From: Salticus scenicus
Lineage: Eukaryota; Arthropoda; Arachnida; Araneae; Salticidae
Length of the DNA stretch: 64,000 bases
Direction: 5' to 3'
NCBI GenBank assembly: GCA_963930645.1
Contig: OZ005648.1
Location: 197,911,542-197,975,541, forward strand
Positions 12,101-21,933 of the stretch are shown here, piece after piece. Position 1 is the stretch's first letter. The number at the start of each line of letters is the position of its first letter. Position numbers and translations under genes: made by a program. Under the pieces are notes generated by a model. It was given only the letters and a program-made list of their open reading frames with translations. It did not search any database and had not been told where the DNA came from.

Positions 12101-12354
12101 CCAACAATGTTAAATGGACGCAGGTATCGATACTAGCGTCACGATGCGGCGAAAAGAATTTTAGGACCGGTTTTGATTCTGAAACGCCATAGAAGATATT
12201 CCTCCTTCTCTTTCTACCTTCATGGTTGCAAGATTATCGCAAATTTTCATTTTGCAATCGATTTATTTGTAAGAGTTACGTTTGAATCTTATTCTAAGTG
12301 ACGAATCTAGCATATGTACAGCTAAACTTCATCTATTGATTGATAAATATAAAC
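12100..12354 (+). promoter_or_regulatory. probable promoter and 5' UTR of the WDR4 gene
   Basis: This 250 bp is less AT-biased than its surroundings, with several CpGs (CGATACTAGCGTCACGATGC region, CCGGTTTTG), as expected upstream of a housekeeping gene. There is no clear TATA box at a fixed distance. The coding start follows at 12355. The assignment is inferred from position only. Confidence 0.4.
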
Positions 12355-13578
12355 ATGGCTTTTTATGTAAACAATCAAAACGTGGTTTTATACAGTGTGA
12401 TTAAAAATGATGAAATTTTTATTTTAAAATTATTTGATAATGGGCAAAACTCTGTTGAATCACACAAGATAAAATGCCCTGTCCATAAAACACTAAATGA
12501 ATCTGATGAGTCAACGAAGAAGGATTTAATTAAGGAACATCATGTAATATCTGTTGCACTTTCTAATTGTGGCAGATTTGTTTCTGCTTGTGATTCTAAT
12601 AACATGATTCATTTATGGGAGTATGACGCTAAAGTCTGGAATCACAGATCACAACGAAAGTTAACGAGGAAATGCCAAAGGGTTATTTTTACAAATTCGA
12701 AATCTGAAATTATTCTAGCTGATCGAAGTGGTGATGTATATTCCTTTTCTGTTACAGACTCTGATAAAGAAGGTAATTTTCTTCTTGGACATATTAGTCT
12801 GATAGTGGATATGGCGATTTCAAAGGATGATAAATATTTAATTACATGCGATCGTGATGGTAAAATTAGACTATCCTGTTATCCTAACTGTTATAATATT
12901 TATAGTTACTGTTTAGGTCATAAAGAATTTGTGTCTGCAGTAAAGAGCATTCATGTATCTGAGGAAATGATATTATCGTCTTCGGGTGATGGTACTCTCA
13001 GATTATGGTCTTTTAATGGAGAATGTGCTTGTGTCATGAATTTATTTGAAAATGAAAAAATGATAGAAGCTGTTGAACAATGTAAATATAATGCTGATTC
13101 AAAGCCTATTATTTCCTGTTCCTTAAAAGAAAATCAAACGACTTATGCCGTAAAAAATGTCAGATATGCGAATAACGTCAAAATATGTGCTGTGTTATTT
13201 TATAGGGTAAAAGGAGTAACCTTATATCACATTTCTGAAGAAAAAGATGTTTATTTTCAATTTGTTCAGTTTATTTCCACGGAAAGCATTCCATTTGATG
13301 TATTATTTAATAATTGTGGGGATTTAATCATTTTGCAAAAGAATGTTTCTGAACAATATTCTTATTTCAAGTTCATTCAGAAGGATAAACTGTGTTTCGA
13401 AGAAGCTGACTGTAATGCTTTTGCATTTTTCAAAGAGTTTGAAACATTTTGTGAGGGTGTAAACCATTTGTATGACATCCAAGATGATTGTGAGATACTC
13501 TTTAAGAAGAATTTTGATGATAAAGATGATTGTAAAGATTTTACAAAATGTTCAACTAAAAAAATCAAAGTCAAATGA
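12355..13578 (+). CDS. WDR4: tRNA (guanine-N7)-methyltransferase non-catalytic subunit WDR4/Trm82
   Basis: The product is a 407-residue WD40 beta-propeller. With METTL1 (Trm8) the family forms the nuclear enzyme that makes m7G46 in tRNAs; this subunit stabilises the complex and positions the tRNA. Family-typical segments are ADRSGDVYSF (122-131), LLGHISLIVDMAIS with DDKYLITCDRDGKIRLS (143-174), CLGHKEFVS (186-194) and ILSSSGDGTLRLW (206-218), the usual order in WDR4. Further blades lie near 66-91 (SVALSNCGRFVSACDSNN) and 264-330. The lysine-rich tail KKIKVK could be a nuclear signal. I start at 12355 because AACATGG is a good context; a frame extending five codons upstream begins with TTG and is not needed. 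Length is close to the family norm (about 410). The gene has no intron, so it could be an intron-lacking native gene or an intact retrocopy. An AATAAA follows 24 bp after the stop. Confidence 0.93.
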   Translation: MAFYVNNQNVVLYSVIKNDEIFILKLFDNGQNSVESHKIKCPVHKTLNESDESTKKDLIKEHHVISVALSNCGRFVSACDSNNMIHLWEYDAKVWNHRSQRKLTRKCQRVIFTNSKSEIILADRSGDVYSFSVTDSDKEGNFLLGHISLIVDMAISKDDKYLITCDRDGKIRLSCYPNCYNIYSYCLGHKEFVSAVKSIHVSEEMILSSSGDGTLRLWSFNGECACVMNLFENEKMIEAVEQCKYNADSKPIISCSLKENQTTYAVKNVRYANNVKICAVLFYRVKGVTLYHISEEKDVYFQFVQFISTESIPFDVLFNNCGDLIILQKNVSEQYSYFKFIQKDKLCFEEADCNAFAFFKEFETFCEGVNHLYDIQDDCEILFKKNFDDKDDCKDFTKCSTKKIKVK

Positions 13579-13601
13579 TTATAATCAATATTTTTAAGTA
13601 T

Positions 13602-13607
13602 AATAAA
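13602..13607 (+). terminator. poly(A) signal of the WDR4 gene
   Basis: AATAAA lies 24 bp past the WDR4 stop codon. A second AATAAA at 13677-13682 could serve as an alternative. No genomic poly(A) tract follows directly, which argues weakly against a recent retrocopy. Confidence 0.6.
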
Positions 13608-14548
13608 TTGTTTTGGTTCTAAATAAGGTTTTGTTAAGTTTACTGAATATTACACTAGTGAGTAGTGCTGACCTTGAATAAAGATTTTGCAAGATTTGGG
13701 TGAGATTTTTACAAAAATTATGTAAAAAATAAGTCCCCCCCCCCCCCACCCAAAGGGAAAAAAAAAGATTATTATTGCTTAAATTTCTATTAAATTAATT
13801 ATTTTATTATTTCCATTATCCCACTACTGTAGGTAATGGAAGTATTAATGTATTCGGTCCAAAAATTCGATATTGAATTTTCACCTGATTTACATGTTTT
13901 AAGGTCTCCTGAGTCCAAAAGAGTAGTTTTTGGCAATTGGTCATTGTGTGTGTATGTTTGTATGTATGTGGGGAATCTTCTGGCTATCATATCTTCAAAA
14001 CTAATAAAGATAGAACTACGAAACTTCAAAATTGTGACAGGTCTGGTGTACAGATGAATTTTCCAAATTTTGGTGAAAATTGGTAAAACAGAAGTGGGAC
14101 CGTAAGTCAGTATCTCAAAAATGGCTCTAATGATTTTCTTCAAAGTTGCTATATAAATACTCTATTAGATGTCTTTTCGAATGATATAGTTGGTTAGTTC
14201 AGAAAAATTGATAGGCGTCCTATATAAATAGGACCCTATCAATTTTTCTGAACTTCAGAACTGATCAATTTTTCATTTGCGAGACCTGAAATTGAGCTCT
14301 ATAAATAGCTGAATTTCAGGTCTCGCTAGTGCACTCCCTTTTAAATATCCTTTTGTATGTAATTATTATTTTCTGATCAATAATTGAGTATGCTAAGTTT
14401 TGGTAAAAGTTGGTATCTCAAAAACAGGTCTAACAATTTTCTTGAATATTGTTATGTAAATCCATTTTAGATATCCTTTCTCATGTTTCATGTATTATGT
14501 GGTTATTACAGGAAAATCAACAGTCACCCTGCTTAGGTAGGTCAGTTT

Positions 14549-14721
14549 CATCATCATCATCATCACAGGACTTGTAGAAGTACCTACGACGGTCGAGACC
14601 GTCGCTTACCTCCACCAGAGAAGAGAAGAAGTACAGAAATGGGGCTTGCATGATCGAGATGATCGGACCCATAAACTGAGTGAGTTTACACAGAACTCCG
14701 ACATGATGATTTGACGACAGC
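14549..14721 (-). mobile_element. SINE-like insert with (ATG)n tail
   Basis: The insert is flanked by perfect 8-bp direct repeats GTCAGTTT (14541-14548 and 14722-14729). Sister repeat R2 copy 1 has a single TTCAGTTTT at the same place (about 7423), i.e. the empty site. Read on the minus strand it ends in a (ATG)5 microsatellite, as SINE 3' tails often do. The CCGTCG/CGACGG motif inside is palindromic. No A or B box is clear, so the RNA ancestor is unknown. Confidence 0.7.
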
Positions 14722-14926
14722 GTCAGTTTTAGATGTCGGAAATTGGTATTTCAAAAGAAAAAAAATATTTTTTTCTTATCTTTTAACTTGTTGATGTAAA
14801 CTTTGTTTTATATGTCTTTTCACGTATATCATGTTTCTCTTACCAGAAAAATTTTAGGTTCCTACTTTGTAAGGTCAATTTTATGACTTCTGATCACATT
14901 ATTGCTAAAAAATGCATGTACAGTTA

Positions 14927-15700
14927 TAGTAAAGCACCGTTTATATGTCTCTCGTTTATACGTCTTTTTCATTTATATGTCTTTTTAGTTAAGTCCGAAT
15001 TTATTCCTATTCATTTTAATCAATTTTTTTTTCATTTAGATGCTGCTCGTTATCGGTTCTATGTCTTTTCTACTTTTCTAAAATTTGCAAAATTTCTGGA
15101 TCAGCTATTTTCGTCTAATAAGGGGAACTTTTCCTAGAACGTCTTATGTGGACGTCTAGACCTAGAACGTGGACCTAGAACGTCTTATGTGGAGGAGCAC
15201 ATGAAGAGTCGAAAATCCTTATCATATCTAGAACTGAGTGCTGTTCTGTTTGTTATTTAAATACTTAAAATGTGAAAGCATAGAAAAATTTCATTGAAAG
15301 ATAAAAATTGAAATTTTAAAAGAAATCGACAAGAGTGTAGGTTTAACGAAAACAGAATATATAAATATATAAAATTAACACTCAAGATGTATTCATATAA
15401 TATTCATGACATGAAAAATATAATTAGTACTCAAGTCATGAATTGATGGCATGATTTTTATCACTCTTTATAATAAATCATTTTTAATTTAAATATTTTT
15501 TATTTATTTATTTGACTATTATCTTCAAATATAAATTCTACTATAAAGTAGTTTATTAATTACTATCTTTAAAAAACTTTATTAGTTAGTACATAAGACA
15601 TAAATTTTGTTTTATTTTTTTTAATTTTGATTATACGTCTTTTCGTTTATACGTCCTTTTATGCCAGTCTCTTGAAAGACGTATAAACGGTGCTTTACTG
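14927..15700. mobile_element. pogo/Tc1-mariner-type MITE, 774 bp
   Basis: Terminal inverted repeats read TAGTAAAGCACCGTTTATAT on the left and the complement of CAGTAAAGCACCGTTTATAC on the right, flanked by TA duplications (14925-14926, 15701-15702). The repeated motif CGTTTATACGTCTTTT occurs subterminally. There is no transposase frame. It sits inside R2 copy 2; copy 1 lacks it. Confidence 0.75.
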
Positions 15701-15760
15701 TAATATGCGTAATAGTGGGTAATGGAAGTTGTGTGGTTGTTTCACGCCAGATATTTTTTT

Positions 15761-16175
15761 TTATATGTTACATCAGATCTAACATAAATAATTTAAAAAC
15801 ATACAAATAAATCTTTAAATGGAGTATTAACAGAACTCTAAAATCATTGATGTCATTCAATGCTGGGTAGAAAAGGTAAAAGGTTTCAAGATACTGCCAG
15901 TATCCTTATCCAGTATGATACTAAAATGTAGTACCTATAGTCTTACATCTTATCAAGAGAAAAGGAAAAATAGTTGAACTGTAGTACAGTGGGCAATGTC
16001 AGTATTTTAAAACATCATGTCCTTTTTACTTAGTATTGAGGTGCTCTCCTGATGGTGGCCTCAATGTTTCTTGAAGTTTTGTTTGATCTTTGTTTTAAAA
16101 TTCTGTTTGATTTTCAGTTATTTATTTCGTTCAAGCTATATTATTTTTCAGTTTAAGATTTATATGAAGTCTTTT
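15761..16175. other. unassigned non-coding sequence
   Basis: The composition is moderately complex and unique-looking. I see no splice-flanked frame and no inverted ends. Confidence 0.4.
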
Positions 16176-16179
16176 TTAA

Positions 16180-16398
16180 CCCCTTACCTGCCAAGGAAAA
16201 TTTATGAGATTTGCTTCCCAGTGTCACCATTTTCTTCAACTCTGAAATAAGTAAATCCACTGAAAACACTGTCAAGGTCACTTTCAAGGTTATTTTATTG
16301 CATTGTCAAGCCGTGTCAGTAGTTTCACTGGTAGCAATACAATACAATGGATCGTACTTTGGAAAAATGTATATATATGCTTGAGGGTAGTTAAGGAG
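16180..16398. mobile_element. piggyBac-like MITE, 219 bp
   Basis: The element is bounded by TTAA on both sides (16176-16179, 16399-16402). The ends are CCCCTTACCTGCC and the complement of CTCCTTAACTACC, matching at 10 of 13 positions. TTAA duplication and this end type fit piggyBac-derived MITEs. It has no coding capacity. Confidence 0.6.
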
Positions 16399-16402
16399 TT
16401 AA

Positions 16403-16931
16403 TAACTTTGAATTAATAAAAACCTTACAAGTCTTCATTCCAAAGTAACTTTTACCAGATGCCCCATGGCATCGTGAGTGGTCACCTTTGTGGTTGTGTT
16501 TCTTCGCTAAAGTGATGTTTTCTGATTCTTCTTGGTTCAGCCTCCAAGAGGTGGCCCTACATGCACTCAACATTAACCTTTGGCTTGTTGCCATTATATG
16601 AATCAAAATAATGGATGATTTCAATTGTTTCACAGTGGAATGCATACATAGGATTTTTATAGTTTATGATTTTCGTAACATCTCTAAAGTTGATGTCTAT
16701 ATCTTAATATTGAATAGTTAATGTTGAAAAAATACTTGCCAGTAGCAAGTAAATCAAGCATTTCTCCACCCCTGCCAATAAAAATCACTTATAACTATTT
16801 TTCTAATAATATTTGATTGTTCAAGCAGGATTTTTTTTTTTTGTTGGGATATTTTTTACTAAGTTTTGCATATCCATTACTTTTTGTAATTTCTAGAATG
16901 ATTGTGAATTCAAAATTTCCCGGAAAAAATA
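16403..16931. other. unassigned non-coding sequence
   Basis: A minus-strand frame of 84 codons at 16391-16645 overlaps the MITE edge and has no recognisable motif. I do not call it a gene. Confidence 0.4.
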
Positions 16932-17081
16932 TTTCACTTAGTCATACCGATATAGCTAGCTTTATTTTGATCACGGTCTTGAAAATTTATTTTGTAAACA
17001 TCAAACCGCTGGTGTTTACAAAATAAATTTTCAAGACCGTGATCAAAATAAAGCTAGCTATATCAGTATGATTAAGCGAAA
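16932..17081. repeat. palindrome at the 5' edge of the Penelope-like fragment
   Basis: The arms 16932-17002 and 17011-17081 are complementary at about 67 of 71 positions, with an 8-bp spacer. The right arm runs into the Penelope-like coding frame, so the left arm is an inverted copy of the same element. 5'-inverted, truncated copies are a known habit of Penelope-like elements. Confidence 0.85.
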
Positions 17082-17379
17082 AATGAAAGACAGAATATTC
17101 GAACACCTTGCTGACCTAAAATACAACAAACCGTCCACAGCCTTTTCAAGAAATAATAACACTAATCCTATTAATATTGAATCAATTAACTTTCGTAAAA
17201 TTTCAACTTTCAATTCACATAAATACGCACTTAAAAGAGAAGCACTTGAAATCCTGACCACCCATGATGCAATAAATGACTTAGAACATAGTATAATCCC
17301 ACCTGAATGGAAACAGATTTTGGAAATAAAGAAACGAAGTGAAGAATCGACGGACGAGGAAGAAAAGATAAAGGAGTGA
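17029..17379 (+). pseudogene. Penelope-like element, C-terminal GIY-YIG endonuclease fragment
   Basis: Penelope-like retroelements encode reverse transcriptase joined to a C-terminal GIY-YIG nuclease. The frame reads YISMIKRKMKDRIFEHLADL, then KYNKPSTAF, and near the end YALKREALEIL and IIPPEWKQILEIKK. The order YIG-like, R..EH(L).D.K, REALEI and IPP.WK matches the nuclease tail of this group. The first G of the YIG is replaced by S. The upstream reverse transcriptase is absent, because the copy is 5' truncated at the palindrome. The 104 residues from the ATG at 17068 end in an acidic-lysine tail. A hammerhead-like motif follows 23 bp after the stop. Confidence 0.75.
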
Positions 17380-17401
17380 ACCACCAGGCTCTTTGTTTGT
17401 T

Positions 17402-17450
17402 GTCAGGCTCTGATGATGGCTCTGGTAGGAGCTGAAATATGTAGGCCTAT
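17402..17450 (+). ncRNA. hammerhead ribozyme motif (Penelope-like 3' region)
   Basis: The core CUGAUGA (17410-17416) and GAAA (17434-17437) are present. Stem I pairs AGGCU (17405-17409) with GGCCU (17444-17448). Stem II pairs GGCUC (17418-17422) with GAGCU (17429-17433). Stem III is minimal (A-U, U-G with loop AU). The cleavage triplet is GUA (17441-17443). One unpaired U follows CUGAUGA, a departure from the textbook core. Penelope-like elements are known to carry minimal-stem-III hammerheads in their terminal repeats, which fits the position. Confidence 0.75.
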
Positions 17451-17581
17451 CTTTTAAAAAGATTTTTATAAGGTATTTTTAATGTTGTTAACTAAATTTT
17501 AATCCTTTTGTAAATAAAATAATGTATTATATAACATTAATGAACTCCTGCTCATTGTGCAAAAGACCCTTGAAATTTCAG

Positions 17582-17646
17582 CAGCGGCGTAGCATAGGTT
17601 TCTGCCGCCCCCTTTCTACACCCAAAGAAAATACGACTGTTATAAT
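17582..17646 (+). mobile_element. MITE end of the CAG(T/C)GGCGTAGC type
   Basis: It begins CAGCGGCGTAGCATAGG and continues into a CCGCCCCCTTT motif. The same end type, inverted, occurs at 27945-27997 and in the complete element at 60787-61065. No matching right end is identified nearby. Confidence 0.45.
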
Positions 17647-17847
17647 TCATAGCTGCCAAGTTTTTTAATTTATTCTGGAATGTTGTTAGTCCCGCCCCTT
17701 TTTTACACCGTAATCTTTTTAGAGTAATTTTCTTCATATTTAATTGTAATTATATATTGAAGAAAATTTTCGTACAAAGTTTACGGTGTGAAAAAAGGGC
17801 GGGGCTAACAGCATTCCGGAATAAATTAAAAAACTTGGCAGCTATGA
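17647..17847. mobile_element. foldback MITE, copy 1
   Basis: The arms 17647-17713 and 17781-17847 are near-perfect reverse complements (GCTGCCAAGTTTTTTAATTT and CCCGCCC landmarks) with a 67-bp loop. A related foldback at 57178-57360 shares TTTTAATTTATTCTG and the CCTGCC motif. Confidence 0.75.
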
Positions 17848-17885
17848 TAATTATAAAATTTTCCAAAGCGGATAAAATGTTAAAT

Positions 17886-18205
17886 TAGATTGGTTGATTT
17901 ATTAACGTCGCACTAGACTGAACATTGGGCTATTGGTGACGGTCCGGAGACATGGCATCACGATTTTGATTCTCTACGGAGGGATGGCACTCGCGTTTTA
18001 ATAGCCTGACGACATACGCGGGAAGTACAGCACTTGACGGTGCAGCTTAGTTTAACAAGGACCAGACGACGTCTCACCCTCGGCCTCTTTCGTTGACCAG
18101 TACAGAGGCAACCACCCTCCGAAGCACTAACCGCGATCAGTGCTGCTTCGCTTACGGTGTTCTAAACTGAACCGAGCTTTACCAACCGGCCCACTACCGG
18201 GGTTA
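17886..18205. repeat. conserved SINE-like dispersed block, about 310 bp
   Basis: This is a GC-richer, sharply bounded block (ATTAACGTCGCACTAGACTG, GGGCTATTGGTGACGG, GACATGGCATCACGATTTTG, GATCAGTGCTGCTTCGCTTA, CCAACCGGCCCACTACCGGG). From memory, blocks of this wording are dispersed in arthropod genomes. I cannot see A and B boxes or a tail, so the class is open. It stands out against a background of about 30% GC. Confidence 0.55.
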
Positions 18206-18299
18206 TTAAATTTGAAATTTACGAATTTGTAATATTTTTTTTCTAAAATTTAAAATGTTTAAAAACTGGAAAAGAAAATTTTATTAAAATATATTTTCA

Positions 18300-19335
18300 C
18301 TCATTGGTCGAAACTCGACCACTTTTTTACAAAGCAAAGTAATTGCCTTCTCATAAACAGAATTAAATTGCAACACAGCAGTGCATTTGTCGACCGATAT
18401 GCCCCCAAATTAAAATAGAATAGTTTTACATAATGTCCATATCATGTACCATGCTTGGTACGTTTATATACTACAGAAGTTGAGATGTAGCCTTAACTTA
18501 AATGGAATGAATCACAACATAGCACACCACCTTTTGAGTGATATACTCCAACAGTTAATCAGCACCAATTTAAACTAAAGTTTAACCAATTGTTAATCAT
18601 GTTTAAATTCCGCCTATTGATTCACGAGATACTGTAAAATTTCCCTAACACATCATACACACACAGACAAATAATTATTTTCTAGAAATGAGCGAGTCAC
18701 GTTTGGGACATCTTAAAATGTGCCAAATTCATCGAAAACCGGAAATAAAAAAAAATTCACAAATCCAATACTTTCTTCTATACCATTTTAGATGACAGCC
18801 CCACCTACCGTTTAACATGAAAAAAATTAATGAATATATTTTCTCATAAAATTCAGTGCAATTTTCATCAACAGATGCTGAGATATAGCAAGGAGAAACC
18901 GCATTAAAATATTAACAATAAAAATAATTTTTGATAATATGTACTCACACATCCAGTTTGGTACATTTATATAGGATAGAAGCTGAGATATAACCTTCCC
19001 GTAAACGGAAAATATTGCTGAATAGCAGCGCCATCTATCGCCTGATATGCATCCAAAATGAATCAGCATAGTTTTACCTAATAACCATCTCTTACTGCAA
19101 GTTTTGTACATTTATACACTATAGAAGCTTATTGTCGTCCCTAAAATGGGATTAAATTGCAATTTAACAGCGCCACTTGTTGGCCGATATGCACTCAAAC
19201 TGAATCAGCAGAGATTTATTTAATATATACCTATAAGTTTGGTACACTGTAGATGCTGAGACTTTTCTGAAATGAGAGGAAATCGCAATGTAGAAGCGCT
19301 CCCTGTTGGATGATATAGGCCAAAAGCTAATCAGA
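18300..19335. repeat. degenerate tandem repeat, unit about 145 bp
   Basis: Recurring phrases are AGCGCCATCTATCG or AGCGCCACTTGTTGGCC, GATATGCA(T/C)(C/T)CAAA, TGAATCAGCA, TTTGGTACATTTATA and GAAGCTGAGAT. They recur every 140-150 bp from about 18370 to 19330 in three to five diverged units. The array ends near a CATTGGTTCATGA phrase that also occurs diverged near 18618. Confidence 0.6.
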
Positions 19336-19429
19336 ACCAATTCAAACCAAGGTCCAACCAAATATCAAGTTCGGTTAAATTAAGTCCATTGGTTCATGAA
19401 GTACAGTGTTCGAACTCAAAAAGATAGAC

Positions 19430-20111
19430 ATTTTCTAAAAATGGACAAACTGAGTTCAGGAAATCTCAAAACGTGTAACTTTATCGAAAACCTGAAATCT
19501 AATTTTTTTTTTTTTTTTTTTTTTTTTAAATAAGTAGTCAATTTCAGTTAATTCAAATGCAAGGAGATCTCAAAACGTGTAAATTCATCGAAAACCGGAA
19601 ATCATTTTTTTTTAATCTTATACTTTCTTCTTATAAATGCAGAAGATAGAATAATAAATCATTTTTTTTTTTTTTTTTAAATAAGTAGTCAATTTCTGTT
19701 AATTGAAATGCAAGGAAATCTCAAAATATGTAAATTCAGAAAAAACCGGAAATTGAATTTTTTTCCTTATCTTCTACTTTTTTCTTATATATGCAGAATC
19801 TAGTAATAAATCCACTTTTATAAAAATAAGTAGTCAATTTCAGTTAATTGAAATGTAAGGAAATCTCAAAATGTGTAAATTCATCGAAAACCGGAAATCA
19901 TTTTTTTTTTTTTTTTTTTTTTTTTTATCTTATACTTTCTTCTTATATAGGCAGAAGATAGAATAATAAATCCTTTTTTTTTAAGTAGTCAATTTCAGTT
20001 AATTGAAACGCAAGGAAATCTCAAAACGTGTAAATTCATCGAAAACTGGAAATCAAAATTTTTTCTGAATCTTATACTTTCTTGTTATATATATACAGTA
20101 ACAAATCCATT
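19430..20111. repeat. tandem repeat, unit about 150 bp
   Basis: The phrases AAGTAGTCAATTTCAGTTAA, CTCAAAACGTGTAAATTCAT and CGAAAACCGGAAATCA recur at about 19466, 19568, 19720, 19867 and 20019. Poly(T) runs of varying length separate units. A further unit edge (AGAAGATATAGTAATAAATC) reappears after the Helitron at 27088, so this array is the host of that insertion. Confidence 0.75.
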
Positions 20112-20280
20112 TTTATTTGTATATATAAAAGAGTAAACTCACTGATTCACTGACTCAACACGGTTGTGGCGATCCTATGGGATATAGAGTCACAATTTTT
20201 GGTGAGCAGGTTGATTTTAGGACCCTGACGCTCACTAAGACGGGATTTTGCGAAATACCCCCCCGTTCCCCCCCAGGGGG

Positions 20281-21280
20281 GCAGAAGGCAAAAATCACCT
20301 TTATAAGCATATCTCGGTTCCAAATTGCTTCACGGTGAAGAAATTGCAGATGGGGAGACTAGACTTGAATACAAAAAAATCATTTTCTGCGATTTTGGAA
20401 TTTTGGATTTTTAATGGGGGTAGGGGGTAAAAATGGGATTTTCAGGGGCGCATAAGGCAAAAACACATTTATAAGTACAACTCGGCACCAAATTACTTCA
20501 CAGGGAAGAAATTGCAGATGGGGAGACTAGGCTTGAATACGTAAAAATCATTTTCTGCAATTTTGGAATTTTTGATTTTTTTGGGGGGAAGGGGGTGAAA
20601 ATGATTATCCGAGTTGCTGAAGACAAAAACACCTTTATAAGCATAACTCGGCTCCAAATTGCTTCACGAGGAAGATATTGCAGATGGGAAGACTAGACTT
20701 GAATACAAAAAAATCTTTTTCTGCGATTTTGGTTTTTTGGATTTTTAAGGGGGAAAAGGGGTGAAAATGATTTTCGGAGGCGCAGGAGGCAAAAACACCT
20801 TTATAAGCATAACTCGGCACCAAATTACTTCACGATGAAAAAATTGCAGATGGAGAGACTAGACTTAAGTACAAAAAAATCATTTTCTGCGATTTTGGAA
20901 TTTTGGATTTTTAAGGGGGGAGAGGGGCTGAAAATGATTTTCGAAGGTGCAGAAGGCAAAAACCACCTCTATAAGCACAACTCGGCTCCAAATTGCTTCA
21001 CGGTGAAGAAATTGCAGAGGGAGAAACTAGACTTGAAAAAAAAAATCATTTTCTGCGATTTTGGAATTTTGGATTTTTAAAGGGGGAAGGGGTATAAATG
21101 ATTTTCGGAGGCGCATAAGGCAAAAACACATTTATAAGTATAACTCGGCTCCAAATAACTTCACCGTGAAGAAATTGCAGATGGGGAGACTAGACTTGAA
21201 TACGAAAAAATCGTTTCCTGCGATTTTGGAATTTTGGATTTTTAACGGGAGAAGGGGGTATAAATGATTGTCGGAGGCAA
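20281..21280 (+). repeat. Helitron minisatellite A, six units of about 166 bp
   Basis: Units begin near 20281, 20449, 20617, 20782, 20949 and 21113. The consensus phrases are CTTTATAAGCATAACTCGGC, CACGGTGAAGAAATTGCAGA, GGGGAGACTAGACTTGAATA and GCGATTTTGGAATTTTGGAT, followed by a G-rich run. Coding potential is only by chance, from the absence of stops in the G-rich run. Confidence 0.85.
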
Positions 21281-21409
21281 ATTTAGAAAAATACGTATTT
21301 TCGAGTAAAAGTAATAGCTCAAAGATGTAAAAAAAAAAAAAAAAAAACCGCCAAGCGTCTTCTAGAAAATATTTCCAAAAACTCATTTTTTGATTTTTTC
21401 CGATTTTTT

Positions 21410-21933
21410 TTAGGGGGGGAGGGGGGCAAAAAAATAAAATAGTGTCAGATCGTTCAAAAGTGGTACATAGAGGTTTTCGATACTTACAAATCGATTGCGG
21501 ATATTTTCGAATTTGTAAAATTATTAGGAGGGGTGGGCAGTATGGGGGGGGGCTATGGGCAAAAACAAATAGAAATACAGTTAGGCCGTTCAAAATTGGT
21601 ACCGATAGGTTTTAAAGGGCTGCAAGTCGAATGGGGATATTTTCGAAAGTGTAAAGTTATTAGGAGGGGCGAGAAGGGGAGAGGGGGGGCAAAAAAATAA
21701 AAATAGAGTTAGATCGTTCAAAATTGGTATATAGAGGTTTTCGATACTTACAAATCGATTGCGAATATTTTCGAATTTGTAAAATTATTAGGAGGGGCGG
21801 GAAGGGGGAGGTGTGGGCAAAAACAAATAGAAATAAAGTTAGGCCGTTCAAAATTGGTACAGATAGGTTTTAGAGGCCAGCAAGTCGAGTGGGGATATTT
21901 TCGAAAGTGTAAAGTTATTAGGAGGGCCGGGAA
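21410..21933 (+). repeat. Helitron minisatellite B, about 132-bp units in an alternating pattern
   Basis: Units start near 21423, 21556, 21688 and 21817. Odd units carry GTTTTCGATACTTACAAATC and even units carry GGGGATATTTTCGAAAGTGT, so a two-unit higher-order repeat is visible. The series resumes at 26745. A diverged minus-strand relative is at 32880-33350. Confidence 0.8.

Larger units (their letters stand above)
13810..15760. repeat. interspersed repeat R2, copy 2, with two insertions
   Basis: It is homologous to 6639-7660 throughout: ATTATCCCACTACTGTAGG start, GGCTATCATATCTTCAAAAC, GGTCTGGTGTACAGATGAAT, and the end GTAATAGTGGGTAATGGAAG at 15709-15728. It is longer because a 173-bp SINE-like insert (14549-14721) and a 774-bp pogo-like element (14927-15700) sit inside. 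A local palindromic duplication around 14215-14330 (GGACCCTATC, AGACCTGAAATT and complement) is also unique to this copy. Confidence 0.75.

Noticed and set aside
12340..12354. Upstream extension of the WDR4 frame by five codons
   Set aside because: It begins with TTG. The ATG at 12355 has a good start context, so the extension is not needed.
17058..17384. Minus-strand 108-codon frame
   Set aside because: It is the shadow of the Penelope-like plus-strand frame.
20248..21080. Several short frames repeating LDLNTKKSFSAILEFW
   Set aside because: They are translations of the 166-bp minisatellite units, not a repeated-domain protein.
20281..21280. CRISPR-like array
   Set aside because: Units of about 166 bp have no constant repeat/variable spacer structure and lie inside a eukaryotic Helitron.
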